From Fimbriimonadaceae bacterium (GTDB taxonomy: Bacteria; Armatimonadota; UBA10988): a stretch of DNA of 64,000 nt. Below the pieces are notes generated by a model. The model worked only from the letters and a program-made list of their open reading frames with translations, made no database searches and was not told the origin of the DNA. Below are positions 35,061-44,115 of the stretch, piece after piece. The DNA lies in assembly GCA_020850355.1 (NCBI GenBank), contig JADZEX010000081.1:62001-126000 (forward strand), written 5' to 3'. Position 1 is the first letter of the stretch. Each line of letters starts with the position of its first letter. A program made the position numbers and the translations under genes.

Positions 35061-37609
35061 CTCCGACCAGCGTCACCGTGGCCCAACTGCAGACCTGGCC
35101 AGCGCCCTGCGCCGTGCTCGCCGATCCGCGCGGCCTGCTCGCTCTGCCGAGTTGCGTCGACCTCGGCGGTCACCCGGCAACGGTCCTGCTGGCGACCGAC
35201 AACGTCACCTTCCGCCAGCTCTATGAGCCGCTCCGCGACAGCCAGGGGGCGGTCGTGGTGGTTCGCCGGCGGGCAGATCTGGTGCTGCCGGACCTGCTCC
35301 ACCGAGCCGGCGGCGAAGTCGCCGTCACACCGCGGGTGATCCTGGCCTGGGCCACCGGCGAGGTGGTCTGGCCGGCCTGGCTGGACGCGGCCGAAGAGCT
35401 GCTGGCCGAGCACCTGGGAGCTATCGCGCAGGCCACCCGGCAGGTGCGGCGGGCGGGCCGCATTTGGAGCGAGGCGCTGGCCGACGAGGTCGTCTTGCGG
35501 GCCGTGGCAGGGTTCGACCTGAGTTCTCCCCACCTCGACCCGGCGGCCGCCTGGCAGGCGCTGGCCGCGCGGGAACGGCTGTGGCGCAAACTGGCGAAGC
35601 GCGGGACGCCGCTGGCCGGCCGCCTGCAGGCCTGGCTGCGCCGCCAACCGCCGCCGCTCGGCTGGCTAGATCTGGCGGACCCCGACCTGGCCGTGCGGCT
35701 AACCTGGATTGTCGCCCTGTTGCTGCCGCACCGGCCCGACCTGGCGGCCTGGCTGCCGCGCGGCTACCCGCCGGCGGCCGCCTTTGGCGAACACGACCTG
35801 ACCGCCGTGGCGCGGGTCGCCTACCGCCTGCAGCGTCTGGCTCCGGAGTTGGCGGCGGCCCAGCGCGACACCGCTGAGCTGGCCTTCCATGGCGCTCTGC
35901 GCGGGCCGCTGGTCGAGTTGCTGCGCCTCGCCGAGCCGGCCGCCGCGGCGGCGGTGGTGCGGCGCGAGACGCGCTCCGGGCACCTGGCGTTGCTGGCGCT
36001 GCGGACCCTGCTCGGTGCCATCGCGCTCGACGAGGTGCCCCACGAGCTGGCCCTGGAACCGCTGCTCGACCAGCTCCTGGAGCGGGTCGAGCGGCTTTCG
36101 CAGGGGGCGGCCGTGCGGGCCCACGCCGAGCTGCTGCGGGCGCTGCTGCGCCTCGACCGGCTGCGGCCGCGGCTGCAGGCCTGGTCGCAGGCCGCGCCCG
36201 CCGAGTTGCCGGCCGAGGCACTGGCTCTGGCGGCTGGCGAAGGGGCGCAGCTGGAGAGCGACCTGGCGGCCGCCCACGATGCTCTGGAAGACAACGCGCT
36301 GCACGAGACGCAGTGGAACCTGCAGGCCGATCCGGCTCGCCACAAGGCCGTGCTGGCCGCCTGGCAGGCGCACCTCGGCGCGGCTGAGCAGGCGCTGGTG
36401 AGCGCCGAGCGGGAGCTGGGCGCGGCCCTGCTGGCGCAGCCGCCGGCTCCGGCGCAGGCGGCCGCGGCGGCCTGGGATGAGTTGCTGACGGCCCGTTGGC
36501 GGGACGAGGGCGACCCGCCCCGGACGCTGGTGCTGGTCGCCGGGCTGAGCTGGGCGGCCTGGTCGGGTCGCCTGGCGCCACGCCTGGCGGGGGTCTACGA
36601 CAGCTTCGCCGAGCCGCTCTGGGCACCGCTGCCGAGCGCCGGGGAGTGGTCGCTGCCGCGGGCGGTGGGCGGCCTGCGCTGGCAGAGCGCCAGTGCGACG
36701 TGGGATGTGGACGAGCTGCTGGGCCGGCTGCGGCCCGAACTCGGCCTGCGGCGGCGCGCGCTGCCAGCGGCCTGGCGCCCGCTGGGCGCAGCCGGTCTGG
36801 TGCGCGGGAGTTGGACCGGCGGTGAGCTGCGGCTGCTGCTGGTCGACCTGTTGGCCGCGGCGCCAGGCGGGCTACCGGCAGAGGCCTATCACGACCGCCT
36901 GGCGGCTCTCGCCGCGGCGCTGGTGACCCAGGCCAGCGGCCGGCAGCGCGACCGGCGGGTGACCCTCTTGGCCTGTTCGGGCGCGGTCCTCTGCCGGCCC
37001 CGCCCGGGGCTGGCGCTGGCTGGCCAGCCCGTCGGCGCGCGGGCCGTGCGGCCCAGCGACGAACCGCCGCCGGTCGAGGCACTGGGCCTGGCGGCGGATC
37101 AACTGGGCCTGCCGGGCCCGGCGCCAGTGCTGCTGGCCTACGGCCGCGGCCGGCTGGTGCCTGCCACCGACCAGGCCGCTTACGCCGCGGGCGGGCTGTC
37201 CTTGGCCGAGCTGGCGGTGCCCTTGGCGCAGCTTACGCCGGTGCCCCGGGGCGAGCGGGCGGTGGTCCGGCTGGACCGCTGGCTGGTGCCCGAACGGGTG
37301 GTCGCGGGGCAGCCGGTCGAGCTGGCGGTGGATGTCACGCTGGTCGCTGGGGCGCTGGCCGACCTGGCGCGGTTGACGGCGGAACTGCCAGACTGCCCGG
37401 TGGGCGAGGCCGTGCTCGACCGCGGTGAGCGGCAGCGGCTGACGTTGGTCTGGACCCCGCAGTTGCCGGCTGGGGCCCGGCGGGCGGAGCAGACCGTGAC
37501 CTTGACCCTGCAGGTCGGCCGGCGCCGGCAGGTGCGGCGCGTCGTCGTCACGGTGGTCGCCGCGACGCCGCAGCCGGCGGCGGTGGCCGTGCCGTTGGAA
37601 GGGGGCTAA
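35057..37609 (+). CDS. PglZ-like pseudo-phosphatase
   Basis: An 850-residue soluble protein. The N-terminal 480 residues are helical and Leu/Ala/Arg-rich. Residues about 485-725 follow the PglZ (alkaline phosphatase superfamily) order: the first strand VLVAGLSWAAW where active members have an Asp at A495; LPSAGEWSLP (525-534) where the nucleophile Thr is expected; a kept Asp in LLLVDLLAA; LLACSGAVL where DHG is expected (C640, S641); and AAGGLSLAEL where HGG is expected (A711). Most metal ligands are lost while the fold motifs remain. A beta-sandwich domain ends the protein (about 740-840). It is coupled to the BrxF-like gene (4-bp overlap) and the kinase gene (1-bp gap). Confidence 0.65.
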   Translation: MTPTSVTVAQLQTWPAPCAVLADPRGLLALPSCVDLGGHPATVLLATDNVTFRQLYEPLRDSQGAVVVVRRRADLVLPDLLHRAGGEVAVTPRVILAWATGEVVWPAWLDAAEELLAEHLGAIAQATRQVRRAGRIWSEALADEVVLRAVAGFDLSSPHLDPAAAWQALAARERLWRKLAKRGTPLAGRLQAWLRRQPPPLGWLDLADPDLAVRLTWIVALLLPHRPDLAAWLPRGYPPAAAFGEHDLTAVARVAYRLQRLAPELAAAQRDTAELAFHGALRGPLVELLRLAEPAAAAAVVRRETRSGHLALLALRTLLGAIALDEVPHELALEPLLDQLLERVERLSQGAAVRAHAELLRALLRLDRLRPRLQAWSQAAPAELPAEALALAAGEGAQLESDLAAAHDALEDNALHETQWNLQADPARHKAVLAAWQAHLGAAEQALVSAERELGAALLAQPPAPAQAAAAAWDELLTARWRDEGDPPRTLVLVAGLSWAAWSGRLAPRLAGVYDSFAEPLWAPLPSAGEWSLPRAVGGLRWQSASATWDVDELLGRLRPELGLRRRALPAAWRPLGAAGLVRGSWTGGELRLLLVDLLAAAPGGLPAEAYHDRLAALAAALVTQASGRQRDRRVTLLACSGAVLCRPRPGLALAGQPVGARAVRPSDEPPPVEALGLAADQLGLPGPAPVLLAYGRGRLVPATDQAAYAAGGLSLAELAVPLAQLTPVPRGERAVVRLDRWLVPERVVAGQPVELAVDVTLVAGALADLARLTAELPDCPVGEAVLDRGERQRLTLVWTPQLPAGARRAEQTVTLTLQVGRRRQVRRVVVTVVAATPQPAAVAVPLEGG

Positions 37610-37610
37610 G

Positions 37611-39749
37611 GTGGCCAGGGCCAAACACCGGCGGATGGCACAGGGCGAGTGGATCGCGGCGCTACGGCGGCTCGCCGGTCTGGTGCATCGGGCGGGCGAG
37701 CTGCCGGGCTTCTCGAAGGCGCTCAACGAGTACCTCTGCGAGACCTTCGAGGCGGGCGCCGCGTCGCTGGTGCTGGTCGACCCGCAGACCAGCGAGTTGG
37801 TCTTCCACACCGCCAGCGGGGTGCCCAGCACCGTGCTCAACCAGGCCCGGCTGCACCGTGGCGAGGGCCTCGCCGGCTGGGTCTGCCAGCACCACGAGCT
37901 GCTCAACATCGTCGACGCCCGCGCCGACCAGCGGTTCTGTGACCGGGTCGACCAGACCACCGGCTTCTTCACCCGCGCCGTGCTCTGCGCGCCGCTCTAC
38001 CGCGCCGGGCAGGTCGAGGGCGCCATTGAGGTCCTGAATCCCCTTGACGGCGGCACTTTCAGTGCGGCCCAGGGCGAGCTGCTGGAGGTGATCGCCGAGC
38101 AGGTCGAGTTGCTGGTCTCCAACGCGCAGTTGATCGAGGGCCTGCAGCGGCGCAATGCCGAGCTGACCACGCTGATCGACATCGACCGCGCGGTCAACGC
38201 CGAGCACGACCTGGAACGGCTGCTGGGCACGATCCTGGGCAGCGCCGCCGAGGTCGCGCAGGCGGCCGGCTCGTCGGTGGTGTTGTGCGACGAGGTCGGC
38301 GATGGGCTGACCTTCTTCCACGCGGTCGGCCCGGCCAAGGACCAGTTGGTGGGCGTCCGGATGCGGGCTGGCCAGGGCATCGTCGGCCAATGTGTCGCCA
38401 CCGGCGAGTCGATCCACGTGCCCGACGCCTACAGCGACAGCCGGTTCTTCAAGCAGATGGATGCCAAGACCGGCTTCCACACCACCTCGTTGATCGCGGT
38501 CCCGCTGCGCGCCGCGGCCGGCATCATCGGCGCGTTGGAGGTGGTCAACCTGCAACGCAGCGAGGAGCCGGATCTGGTGCGGCTGATGGAGGCTTTCGCC
38601 AGCCAGGCGGCCGTGGCCATCGAGCGGGCGCAGCTTTACCAGCGCCTGGAGCGCCGGGTCGACGCGGCCGATGCGCAGTTGCGGGCGACCAACCTCTCGT
38701 TGGAGGCCGAGCGCGCCAAGCTGCGGGCGATGATCGAGCAGATGGCCGACGGCGTGATCATGGTCGACGGCGACGGTCGCGTGCTGCTGGTCAACGAAGC
38801 GGCCCGCGCGATGTTCACGCTCGGCACGCAACGGCTGGAGGGCCTGCCGGCGCTGGAGATCGAAAACGTCAGCCTGGCGGCGACGCTGGCGGTTGGCGAT
38901 ACCGACCCGGCCGGGCTGGAGATCGCCATCGACCAGCCGCGCGCTCGCACGCTGCGGGTGCACGCGGCGACGGTCGCCGCGGCCGAGGGCAAGGTCGGCA
39001 AGGTGGTGGTCTGCGCCGACATCACCGAGCTCAAGGAGCTGGCTGCGATTCGGACCGAGCTGGTGAGCTTCGTGTCGCACGAGCTGCGCACGCCGTTGAC
39101 CAGCATCAAGGGCTTCCTGTCGGCGATGCTGAGCGACGCGCGGCTGAAGGAAGACGACCACCGCACCTTCATCCGGATCATCGACCATGAGTGCGACCGG
39201 CTGCGCCGGATGGTCGCCGACCTGCTGTGCATGACCCGGATCGACTCCGGCCGCGTGCTGGAGGTGCGTTGGACGCGGTTGGACCTGCTGCAGGCCGTGC
39301 AGCACGTCGTCGAGGCGCAGAAGGTCTACTCGCCCGAGCACACCATGGTGATCGACGCCGCGCCAGGTGAGTGGCTGGTCGAAGCCGACCTCGACAAGAT
39401 CGAGCAGATTCTCACCAACCTGCTCAACAACGCCATGAAGTACTCGCCGCGCGGCACCACCGTGACGATCCGGCTGCGCCGCGACGGCGAGTTGGTGGTG
39501 TTGCGGGTTGAGGACTGCGGCTACGGGATCGCGCCCGAGGACATTCCGCATCTCTTCCAGCAGTACGGCCGCCTGCAAGACGCTCAGGCGCGGCGCATTC
39601 CGGGCACCGGGCTGGGGCTCTACCTCGTGAAGCACCTGGTCGAAGCCCACGGCGGCCGGATCACCGTCGAGAGCGAGCTTGGCAAGGGCTCGGCGTTCAC
39701 GCTGACCTGGCCAGCCCGCCGGCCCTGGGGCGACGGCGTCGACGCGTAG
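37611..39749 (+). CDS. Soluble GAF-GAF-PAS sensor histidine kinase
   Basis: A 712-residue cytoplasmic kinase without membrane helices. GAF 1 (about 25-165, with GEGLAGWV) and GAF 2 (about 190-340, with GQGIVGQCVATGE) are followed by a coiled linker, a PAS domain (about 370-470, MADGVIMVDGDGRVLLVNEA), HisKA with H490 in FVSHELRTPLTSIKGF, and HATPase_c with NLLNNAMKYS, EDCGYGIAP and GTGLGLYL. All kinase motifs are intact. The start is GTG 37611, one base after the PglZ-like stop, with GGGGG in front. No response regulator is adjacent. GAF ligands are unknown. Confidence 0.92.
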   Translation: MARAKHRRMAQGEWIAALRRLAGLVHRAGELPGFSKALNEYLCETFEAGAASLVLVDPQTSELVFHTASGVPSTVLNQARLHRGEGLAGWVCQHHELLNIVDARADQRFCDRVDQTTGFFTRAVLCAPLYRAGQVEGAIEVLNPLDGGTFSAAQGELLEVIAEQVELLVSNAQLIEGLQRRNAELTTLIDIDRAVNAEHDLERLLGTILGSAAEVAQAAGSSVVLCDEVGDGLTFFHAVGPAKDQLVGVRMRAGQGIVGQCVATGESIHVPDAYSDSRFFKQMDAKTGFHTTSLIAVPLRAAAGIIGALEVVNLQRSEEPDLVRLMEAFASQAAVAIERAQLYQRLERRVDAADAQLRATNLSLEAERAKLRAMIEQMADGVIMVDGDGRVLLVNEAARAMFTLGTQRLEGLPALEIENVSLAATLAVGDTDPAGLEIAIDQPRARTLRVHAATVAAAEGKVGKVVVCADITELKELAAIRTELVSFVSHELRTPLTSIKGFLSAMLSDARLKEDDHRTFIRIIDHECDRLRRMVADLLCMTRIDSGRVLEVRWTRLDLLQAVQHVVEAQKVYSPEHTMVIDAAPGEWLVEADLDKIEQILTNLLNNAMKYSPRGTTVTIRLRRDGELVVLRVEDCGYGIAPEDIPHLFQQYGRLQDAQARRIPGTGLGLYLVKHLVEAHGGRITVESELGKGSAFTLTWPARRPWGDGVDA

Positions 39750-39860
39750 CGCACCGCGGGGGGCGGGTGCCGTGGCTGATCCGGCCGATCGATCGCGGCC
39801 GCGCGCCAACCCTGCGACCCGCCTGGCACCCGATTTTCGCGATTAGGTGAATCCTGGCCA

Positions 39861-39889
39861 TTTACCCCCGCTCGCCGGCATGACACTAT
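39861..39889 (+). promoter_or_regulatory. Candidate extended -10 promoter of the flhA operon
   Basis: TTTACC (39861-39866), 17-nt spacer, CACTAT (39884-39889) preceded by TGA, which fits an extended -10. It lies within the 199-bp gap before flhA. I found no well-spaced sigma-54 or sigma-28 site there. Confidence 0.45.
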
Positions 39890-39908
39890 CCCCACCAGCG
39901 AGGCGGAC

Positions 39909-39922
39909 TTAAGCCCGCTTAA
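39909..39922. promoter_or_regulatory. Inverted repeat in the flhA leader
   Basis: TTAAGC-CC-GCTTAA, flanked by an imperfect GGCG/CGCC pair. It is AT-rich compared with its surroundings and lies about 13 nt after the predicted start point. A plausible operator for a flagellar regulator. Confidence 0.35.
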
Positions 39923-39948
39923 TCGCCAAACGGGAAGGTAGCAGACCA

Positions 39949-42033
39949 GTGAGCGCTGTGGTGGCCAGCAACAATCAGGGCGGGGGTGGGCTCCGCGGGT
40001 TGTTGGGCCGCACCGAGCTCTGGATGGCCGGCGCCAGCATCGCCCTGGTGGTGATGCTGATCCTGCCGCTCCCGACGGCGGTGATCGACCTGCTGCTGGT
40101 CTTCAACCTGGCGCTCAGCCTGTCGGTGCTGTTGGCGACCACTTACCTGCAGGACCCCCTCGAGCTGAGCAGCTTCCCCTCCCTGCTGCTATTCATGGCG
40201 CTCTACCGCCTGGCGCTGAGCATCTCGGTGATGCGCGCCATTCTCGGCGGCGCCGACGCCGGGTCGGTGGTGGCCAGCTTCGGAAACCTGGTGCTGGCTG
40301 GCAACTACATCATCGGCTTCGTGCTCTTCCTGACGCTGCTGATTGTGCAGTTTGTGGTGGTGATCGGCGGCACCAGCCGGATCGCCGACGTGGTCGCGCG
40401 GTTCACCCTGGACGCGATGCCCGGCAAGCAGATGGCCATCGACGCCGACCTCAACGCCGGGATGATCACCGAAGAAGTGGCCCGCCAGCGCCGCAAGAAG
40501 GTCTCCGCCGAGAGCGACTTCTACGGCGCGATGGACGGTGCCAGCAAGTTTGTCAAAGGCGACGGCCTGGCCTCGCTGATGACCACCGCCATCAACCTGC
40601 TGGGCGGCATCCTGGTCGGCGTGGTGCAGCACGGTCTGGACGTCCGCACCTCGCTCGAAACCTACGCCCTGCTGACCGTCGGTCAGGGCCTGGTGATCCA
40701 AATCCCCGGCCTGCTGATGAGCGCGGCCTCCGGTCTGATTGTGACCCGCGCCGCCAGTGAAGAGAATCTCTCGCACGACCTGGTGAAGCAGCTCACCGCT
40801 CGCCCCGACACGCTGAAGGCCGCGGCGATGGGCTGCTTCCTGCTGGGCGTCGTCCCCGGTCTGCCGAAGCTGCCGCTGCTGGCGCTGGGTCTGGCGCTGA
40901 TGCTGGCGGCCCGCTACGCGCTGCAGTTGCAGGCCGAGCCCGAAGCCGAGGCGACCCCCGAGGCCGAGGCCTCGCCCGACCAGGCCGGCGACATGCGGCA
41001 GCATCTGCCGCTCGACACGCTCTGCCTGGAAGTCGGCTACGGCCTCGTGCCGCTCGCCCTGAAAAGCGAGGGCGGGCTGCTGCTGGAGCGGATCACCGGC
41101 CTGCGCAAGGCGGTCGCGCAAGAGCTGGGGCTGGTGGTGCCGCCCATCCGGGTGCGCGACAACCTGACCATCAACGCCAACGGGTACCTGCTGAAGCTGC
41201 GCGGAGTGGTGATCGCCGAAGGGCAGATCCTGCCGCGCTTCTTCCTGGCCCTCAACGGCGGCGGCGTCCGCAAGCCGCTGGACGGCGAGCACGTTGCTGA
41301 CCCGACCTTCGGGTTGCCGGCGACCTGGGTCTCGCCCGACCAGCGCGGCGAGGCCGAGCGGCGGGGCTACATCGTGATCGACGCTGCCTCGGTCTGCATC
41401 ACGCACCTCGGCGAGGCAGTTCGCCAGCACGCCGCGGCGTTGCTGACGAGGCAAGAGCTGGCCGAGCTGATCGAGGTCGTCAAGGCCGAGAACCCGGCGG
41501 TGGTCAACGATCTGGTGCCCGAGGTGGTCAGCAAGGCGACGCTGCAGGCGGTGCTGCAGAACCTGCTCGAAGAGCGCGTCCCGATCCGTGACCTGGTGAC
41601 CATCTTGGAGGCCCTCGGCGAGGCCAGTCTGCGGACCAACAACCTCGACGAGATGACCGAGCACGTGCGCTGCAAGCTGGCGCGGGTGGTGCTCGGTCCG
41701 CTGCTGGCGGCGGGCGAACTGCCGGCCCTGCAGCTTGACCCGATGCTGGAGCGACGGCTCGCCGACGGGATTGGCGAAACAGCCTTCGGCGCGCAGTTGC
41801 AGATCCCGCCCGATTTGCTCCGCGAGTTTGTCAACACTCTCAGCGACCGCCTCGAACAGGCTGCCGCCGAGGGGTACCAGCCGGTGCTGGCCTGCTCCCG
41901 CCGCCTGCGCCTGCCGCTGCGGCGGATGATGAAGAAGCTGCTCAGTCGCCTGATCGTCGTGTCGTACGATGAGGTTGCCGAGACCGCGGCGCGGCTGAAG
42001 CAGATCGGCACGGTCACGGTGAGCAGCGTATGA
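39949..42033 (+). CDS. flhA: Flagellar export apparatus protein FlhA
   Basis: A 694-residue core membrane component of the flagellar type III export gate. The N-terminal half has about eight membrane helices and the conserved cytoplasmic loop segment FVKGDGLASLMTTAINLLGG. The C-terminal half is the cytosolic ring domain that docks chaperone-substrate complexes (RRMMKKLLSRLIVVSYDEV near the end). GTG start 39949 after GGAAGG (10-nt spacing). Between the two halves is an unusual Glu/Ala/Pro-rich linker (EPEAEATPEAEASPDQ). It overlaps flhF by ATGA. Confidence 0.97.
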   Translation: MSAVVASNNQGGGGLRGLLGRTELWMAGASIALVVMLILPLPTAVIDLLLVFNLALSLSVLLATTYLQDPLELSSFPSLLLFMALYRLALSISVMRAILGGADAGSVVASFGNLVLAGNYIIGFVLFLTLLIVQFVVVIGGTSRIADVVARFTLDAMPGKQMAIDADLNAGMITEEVARQRRKKVSAESDFYGAMDGASKFVKGDGLASLMTTAINLLGGILVGVVQHGLDVRTSLETYALLTVGQGLVIQIPGLLMSAASGLIVTRAASEENLSHDLVKQLTARPDTLKAAAMGCFLLGVVPGLPKLPLLALGLALMLAARYALQLQAEPEAEATPEAEASPDQAGDMRQHLPLDTLCLEVGYGLVPLALKSEGGLLLERITGLRKAVAQELGLVVPPIRVRDNLTINANGYLLKLRGVVIAEGQILPRFFLALNGGGVRKPLDGEHVADPTFGLPATWVSPDQRGEAERRGYIVIDAASVCITHLGEAVRQHAAALLTRQELAELIEVVKAENPAVVNDLVPEVVSKATLQAVLQNLLEERVPIRDLVTILEALGEASLRTNNLDEMTEHVRCKLARVVLGPLLAAGELPALQLDPMLERRLADGIGETAFGAQLQIPPDLLREFVNTLSDRLEQAAAEGYQPVLACSRRLRLPLRRMMKKLLSRLIVVSYDEVAETAARLKQIGTVTVSSV

Positions 42034-43430
42034 AGATCAAGCGCTACGAGGGCCAATACGTGCAGGAAGTGATCGCCCAGATCCGCGACGAGATGGGCCC
42101 CGACGCGGTCGTCCTGCACACCCGCTGGCGGAGCCAGAACGGCCTCAAGCGGCTGCTCGGCAAGCCGCAGGTGGAGGTCTGGGCAGGCACCCGTGAGGAG
42201 GTCGCGAAGGCCGATCTGGCGACCCTCACCGCGGCGGCCCGCGCCGAAGCCGAGGGTGAAGTCACCGCTGGAGCGCCGCTGGCGGGCCTGACGCTCGACG
42301 CCGTGGACGACCCGGAGCCGGCCCGGCCGCGGCCGCAACCGGCTGCCCCGCCGGCCGCGGCGCCCCGCCGGCCGCAGCCGCTGCCCGCGCCAGCCGCGGC
42401 GCGCGACGGCGACGACATCGGCGCCCTGGTGGCGGCCTTCGCCGCCTTCAGCAACGGGCAGCTCCGCGAGCCGACCAACGGGCACCTCGCGGCGCCGGCG
42501 CCGGCGCCCGCGCCGGTGGTTGAGTTGCTCCCGGCGCGGACCGAGCCGCAGCCGGCCGAGGAGTTGCCGGAGACCGCCGACGACCTGACGGTGGCCCTGC
42601 TGGCGCAGTTTGGCGACGCCCTGAACCGCATCGAGGAGAAGGTCGACGCGCTCGCTACACCGGCGGCACCGGCGGTCGAGGAGGTCGAGCCGGAGCGGCT
42701 GACCGCGCTCTTGCAGGCCGGGGTCGACCCGCAGGTGGCCCGCGAACTGCACGACGCCGCGGCCGGCGGGTCGGTCGCCGAGGTGCTCTACGACACCTTC
42801 CAGTGCTGCCCGCCGCTGAACTGGTCGCAGGGCTGCCGAGTGGTCGCCCTGGTCGGCCCGAGCGGCGTTGGCAAGACCACCACGGTCGCCAAGCTGGCCG
42901 GCCACTACGGCATCCGCGAAGGGGCCCGCGTGCTGCTGGCTTCGACCGACGTGCAGCGGATTGGCACCTTCGAGCAGATCAAGGCGCTCGGCCAACTGAT
43001 GGAAGTGGCGACGCTCCCGCTGCGGACGCCGGCCGAGGCGCAGGGCAAGCTGGCCACCGCGCGGCGGCAGTACGACCTGGTGCTGGTCGACACGGCGGCT
43101 TGCCAACCGCAGGAGGGCCCGGCCTGGGAGCACCTCCTGGACACCCTGATTGCGGTCGAGCCGGACGAGATCCACGTCGTGGTCTCGGCGGCGATGAAGA
43201 CCAAGGAAGCGGCGCGGGTGGTGGACTACTTCCGCCAGGTGCTGCCGGTCCACGGCGCGGTGGTCACCAAGCTGGACGAGGCCGCCGACCCCGGGCTGGT
43301 GGTGGACCTGGCCTGGCGCTGTCTGGTGCCGCTGTCTTACCTCGGGGTGGGGCACACCATCCCGGGTGACCTGGAGTTGGCGACGCCGGATCGTCTGCTG
43401 GAGATGATCTGGGCGGCGCGTCAGAGCTGA
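42030..43430 (+). CDS. flhF: Flagellar SRP-type GTPase FlhF
   Basis: A 466-residue GTPase that sets flagellar position and number. A short B domain (MKIKRYEGQYVQEVIAQIRD) is followed by a long Ala/Pro-rich linker (about 90-180), the N domain and the G domain with GPSGVGKTTTVAKLAG, STDVQRIGTFEQ, LVDTAACQ (usual DTAG) and TKLDEAADPG. Its usual partner FlhG (MinD-like) is absent here: the next gene is a zinc-finger membrane protein. Confidence 0.93.
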   Translation: MKIKRYEGQYVQEVIAQIRDEMGPDAVVLHTRWRSQNGLKRLLGKPQVEVWAGTREEVAKADLATLTAAARAEAEGEVTAGAPLAGLTLDAVDDPEPARPRPQPAAPPAAAPRRPQPLPAPAAARDGDDIGALVAAFAAFSNGQLREPTNGHLAAPAPAPAPVVELLPARTEPQPAEELPETADDLTVALLAQFGDALNRIEEKVDALATPAAPAVEEVEPERLTALLQAGVDPQVARELHDAAAGGSVAEVLYDTFQCCPPLNWSQGCRVVALVGPSGVGKTTTVAKLAGHYGIREGARVLLASTDVQRIGTFEQIKALGQLMEVATLPLRTPAEAQGKLATARRQYDLVLVDTAACQPQEGPAWEHLLDTLIAVEPDEIHVVVSAAMKTKEAARVVDYFRQVLPVHGAVVTKLDEAADPGLVVDLAWRCLVPLSYLGVGHTIPGDLELATPDRLLEMIWAARQS

Positions 43431-43446
43431 CGGCAGGGAGGGCCCG

Positions 43447-44115
43447 ATGGACCGCGGTCAACCAACACCACGCCCCAACCTCCCGCGGGAGCGCTTGCTG
43501 GCCGAGCTGCAGAAGCGCCGCCAGGCGCCGCCGCCGGTCGCGGCGCCGGCCTTGCCGGCCCCGGCCCCGGAGCCGCGCGGCGGTCGTCCGGCGCCACTGC
43601 GGGTGGGCGACCTCTGCGGCTACACCGACCCGCTGGCGGCCTCGCCGCAGTGCCTGCCGCCGCGGCAGGTCGAGGAGTTTGTGGCGGGGCGGCTGCGCGG
43701 CGCGAAGCAGGCTGCCGTGCGGACGCACCTGCTGCAGTGCCCGCACTGCCGCGGTTACGCCACGGCGCTCCGCGAAGCCGGTGCCCGGCCGTTCCCGACC
43801 GTGGCGCCCAGCGCGCCCTCCAGGCCGGTCTTAGGCACCTCGCACATCCTCGGCCTGACGGTGGCTTTCGTCCTGCTGCTGCTGGCCAACAGCGCCGTGA
43901 TCGACTATCTTGGGACCCTCGACCAGGCCCCGACGGCGGCGGCCACGGTGGCCGCGCCGGTGGCCAATCAGACGGTCCTGGCGCCGCTGCCAGCGGCGCC
44001 GGTGGCGCCGGTCAGCACGCCCAACGTGCCGGCGGTGACCGCGCCTGACCTCACCACGCTGGCCGCCGCGGACCAGCGCACGCCGGCCAGCCCGGTGGCG
44101 GAGGACCTGCGATGA
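43447..44115 (+). CDS. Membrane protein with anti-sigma-type zinc finger, inside the flagellar operon
   Basis: A 222-residue protein. A Pro-rich N-terminal arm (1-50) leads to a zf-HC2-like module: VEEFVAGRLRGAKQAAVRTH followed by LLQCPHCRGY, giving H-x3-C-x2-C. One membrane helix (about 133-155) follows, then an Ala/Pro/Val-rich outer tail. This build is that of anti-sigma factors of the ZAS type. It stands where flhG usually is, two genes before fliA, and overlaps the PilZ gene by ATGA. A role in sensing or holding a sigma factor is inference; FlgM is also encoded in the window. RBS GGGAGGG, 4 nt before ATG. Confidence 0.75.
   Translation: MDRGQPTPRPNLPRERLLAELQKRRQAPPPVAAPALPAPAPEPRGGRPAPLRVGDLCGYTDPLAASPQCLPPRQVEEFVAGRLRGAKQAAVRTHLLQCPHCRGYATALREAGARPFPTVAPSAPSRPVLGTSHILGLTVAFVLLLLANSAVIDYLGTLDQAPTAAATVAAPVANQTVLAPLPAAPVAPVSTPNVPAVTAPDLTTLAAADQRTPASPVAEDLR

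Noticed and set aside
34605-37609. A full BREX phage-defence system
   Set aside because: Only BrxF-like and PglZ-like genes are present, both lacking catalytic residues; no BrxC, BrxHI, PglX methyltransferase or other BREX gene is nearby.
39815-39835. Sigma-54 promoter before flhA (TGGCAC followed by TTTTCGC)
   Set aside because: The distance between the GG and GC elements is 12 instead of the required 10 bases.
40189-41664. Long minus-strand frame opposite flhA
   Set aside because: Gln/His/Asp-rich translation typical of a reverse-strand shadow; flhA is unambiguous.
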